DNA from: an uncultured Faecalibacterium sp.
GTDB taxonomy: Bacteria; Bacillota; Clostridia; Oscillospirales; Ruminococcaceae
Direction: 5' to 3'
NCBI GenBank assembly: GCA_945982465.1
Contig: CAMFSB010000094.1
Span: 1-6,521 of the forward strand
Length of the DNA stretch: 6,521 nucleotides
Below the pieces are notes generated by a model. That model was not told where the DNA came from, ran no database searches, and saw nothing but the letters and a program-made list of their open reading frames with translations. Positions within the stretch are counted from its first letter, which is position 1. Each line of letters starts with the position of its first letter. Of the stretch, positions 4,875 to 6,521 are shown one piece after another. The position numbers and the translations under genes are program-made.

Positions 4875-6521
4875 GTTTGATTCTCCTCAATAAGTTCTGC
4901 CAGATGGCCGGCGTCCAGCCCCAGCTCCCGCTTGATCTCCTTAACGGTGGCATGAGGCACAGAGCGCTGATCCACAGCACAATGCAGATAGCGGCCCTGC
5001 CAGCCCGCCGTGTGGAGCGCATACAAAAGCTGCTCGCCGATGCCCCCGGTGCGGACGCATTCTTCGGCAAACAGGATCGTTGTGTACTCTGTCAGCTGGT
5101 CGATCAAAGGCTGCGGCAAAGGGTACAGCTGCAGCAGCTTGCATACGCTGGCTTCCATGCCCCGGGCGGCAAGCAGCCCGGCGGCTTCCAGCACATCCTC
5201 TGTCTCGCTGCCATACGATACCAGCACGGTTTTGCTGCCCGCCGGCTGCCGGATCAGGTCGAACGCCCGCCCGCTGCAGCCCAGCGCGGCCAGGGCCGGG
5301 CTTTCCGCCCCGCGGGGGTAGCGGATGGCCGCCGGCCCGTGCATATCCCCCAGCAGGGCATTCAGCCAATAGCGCAGCTCCTCGTAGTTTGCCGGCGAAT
5401 ACAGCGGCACGCCGGCCTGGCTCAAGAACGCAGGGTCGTAGATGCCCTGGTGCGTTTCGCCGTCGCCGGGCACCAGCCCGGCCCGGTCCACCGCGAACAG
5501 TACGTTTTCCTGCAGCAGACCCACATCGTGAAGGATCTGGTCGTAAGAACGCTGCAAGAAAGTGGAATAAATGCTGACCACCGGCAGCATGCCCTGGCTG
5601 GCCAGGCCGGCGGCAAAGGTCACCGCATGCTGTTCCGCCATGCCCACATCAAAGCAGCGCTCCGGGCAGGCCCTATGGATAAACTGCAGCCCCGTGCCGT
5701 ACTTCATCGCCGCGGTCACTGCGCAGATGCGCGCGTCCGCCTGTGCCAGACGGGTCAGCTCCTTGCCGTAAAAGGCCGAAAAAGACTCGCTGGGCGAGAT
5801 CTCCGGGTCCAGCTTCTGCTCCTGTTCCGGCGGTTCCAGCACGAATGCGCCCACCCCGTGAAACTCGCCGGGGTTCTGCTCGGCGGGCTGGTATCCTTTG
5901 CCCTTGGTCGTTACCACATGGATAAACAGCGGCGACGATGGATGCCGCAGGTTGGCAAACATCTCCGCCAGGCGGCAGACCTCGTGGCCGTCGACCGGGC
6001 CGATGTATTGGAACCCCATTTCCTCGAACATGGTGGAATGGTACAGCATGCGGCGCACCATGGTTTTGCCTGTCTGCAGCGCCGTGCGGATGGGCCGGCC
6101 GATCAGCGGGATCGCATCCAGCGCGCCCTGCACGTTTTCCTTGGCGCGAAAATACTCCGGCGCGGTGCGCAGCCGCGTCAAATACCTTGCCATTGCGCCC
6201 ACATTCTTGGAGATGGACATCTTGTTGTCGTTGAGCACGACCACCAGATTATCCAGCGTATCGATGTTGTTGAGCCCCTCGTAGACCATACCGCCGGTAA
6301 AGGCGCCGTCGCCTACAATCGCCACGACCTGCCCCGGCTCGCCTTTCAGCTTTTTGGCGCGGGCCATGCCGATCGCCAGCGACAGCGCCGTATTGCCGTG
6401 GCCGGCAATAAATGCGTCGTGTTCGCTTTCGCGCGGGTTCGGAAAGCCGGAGATCCCGCCAAGCTGACGCAGCGTATCAAAGCGTCCGCGCCGGCCGGTG
6501 AGGATCTTATGTGTGTAGCAC
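4871..6521 (-). CDS. dxs: 1-deoxy-D-xylulose-5-phosphate synthase, lacking the N-terminus (cut by right edge)
   Basis: DXS condenses pyruvate and glyceraldehyde 3-phosphate to 1-deoxyxylulose 5-phosphate with thiamine diphosphate. This is the entry step of the MEP isoprenoid pathway and a source for thiamine and pyridoxal phosphate. The window shows 549 residues of about 620-630. The frame is open to the right edge, so the ATG at 6367 is internal. From the edge one reads CYTHKILTGR, then GGISGFPNPRESEHDAF. Next come the thiamine-diphosphate/Mg motif GDGAFTGG with LNDNKMSIS about 25 residues later, YIGPVDGHE, and HVVTTKGKGY. The transketolase central domain has FDVGMAEQHAVTFAAGLA, whose catalytic Glu codon is at 5635-5633. 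DRAGLVPGDGETHQGIYD and RYPRG follow, and the C-terminal domain ends AELIEENQT. The usual GHSSTS stretch reads GHGNTALS here. The stop TGA (4873-4871) overlaps the tlyA GTG. It is probably the most upstream gene seen of the shared operon. Confidence 0.97.
   Translation of the reverse strand, partial: CYTHKILTGRRGRFDTLRQLGGISGFPNPRESEHDAFIAGHGNTALSLAIGMARAKKLKGEPGQVVAIVGDGAFTGGMVYEGLNNIDTLDNLVVVLNDNKMSISKNVGAMARYLTRLRTAPEYFRAKENVQGALDAIPLIGRPIRTALQTGKTMVRRMLYHSTMFEEMGFQYIGPVDGHEVCRLAEMFANLRHPSSPLFIHVVTTKGKGYQPAEQNPGEFHGVGAFVLEPPEQEQKLDPEISPSESFSAFYGKELTRLAQADARICAVTAAMKYGTGLQFIHRACPERCFDVGMAEQHAVTFAAGLASQGMLPVVSIYSTFLQRSYDQILHDVGLLQENVLFAVDRAGLVPGDGETHQGIYDPAFLSQAGVPLYSPANYEELRYWLNALLGDMHGPAAIRYPRGAESPALAALGCSGRAFDLIRQPAGSKTVLVSYGSETEDVLEAAGLLAARGMEASVCKLLQLYPLPQPLIDQLTEYTTILFAEECVRTGGIGEQLLYALHTAGWQGRYLHCAVDQRSVPHATVKEIKRELGLDAGHLAELIEENQT
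4883..4888 (-). promoter_or_regulatory. Ribosome binding site for tlyA inside the dxs 3' end
   Basis: GAGGAG (4888-4883, minus strand) lies 8 nt before the GTG start of tlyA, within the last dxs codons. It supports the non-ATG start and suggests translational coupling with dxs. Confidence 0.78.

Noticed and set aside
6365..6367. ATG at 6367 as the dxs start
   Set aside because: The reading frame continues upstream with conserved DXS sequence (CYTHKILTGR, GGISGF) to the window edge, so this Met is internal.
1..6521. A novel defence, mobile or secondary-metabolism system
   Set aside because: Every stretch is accounted for by recognised housekeeping genes or the tyrS leader. No repeats array, transposase, integrase or unexplained gene was found on either strand.

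Overview
The window is a housekeeping stretch of a bacterial chromosome with all genes on the minus strand, so transcription runs from right to left. It is GC-rich, with strong AGGAGG-type ribosome binding sites. The gene order dxs - tlyA - nadK - argR - recN, together with a T-box-controlled tyrS, points to the Firmicutes, most likely Clostridia. The GC-rich codon use would suit the Oscillospiraceae/Ruminococcaceae (Faecalibacterium, Subdoligranulum or Gemmiger-like), but that placement is an inference. No mobile element, CRISPR array, tRNA or rRNA gene was seen.

Layout in transcription order. (1) 6521-4871: dxs (1-deoxyxylulose-5-phosphate synthase), cut by the right edge and lacking about 75 N-terminal residues. 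(2) 4874-4071: tlyA (rRNA 2'-O-methyltransferase of the S4 plus FtsJ-like type), starting at a GTG that overlaps the dxs stop. (3) 4043-2673: one uninterrupted reading frame in which NAD kinase runs straight into the arginine repressor ArgR without a stop codon. ArgR still has its own Shine-Dalgarno sequence and ATG at 3164. (4) 2625-967: recN (SMC-like DNA repair ATPase). (5) 959-623: a perfect-consensus sigma-70/sigma-A promoter, then a tyrosine T-box leader with UAC specifier, antiterminator and intrinsic terminator. (6) 587-1: the first 195 codons of tyrS, cut by the left edge.

The first five genes are tightly packed, with gaps or overlaps between -4 and about 50 nt, and look like one operon. 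Their products serve isoprenoid and cofactor precursor synthesis, ribosome methylation, NADP supply, arginine-responsive transcription and DNA break repair. This is a conserved chromosomal neighbourhood rather than one pathway. No separate terminator follows recN, so the tyrS T-box terminator is probably also where the operon transcript ends.

No novel defence or mobile system is present. The most unusual point is the open nadK-argR junction. It is either a real fusion, or a one-base loss in an A5 tract (natural or a sequencing error), because adding one A would restore a normal-looking NadK C-terminus and stop codon.
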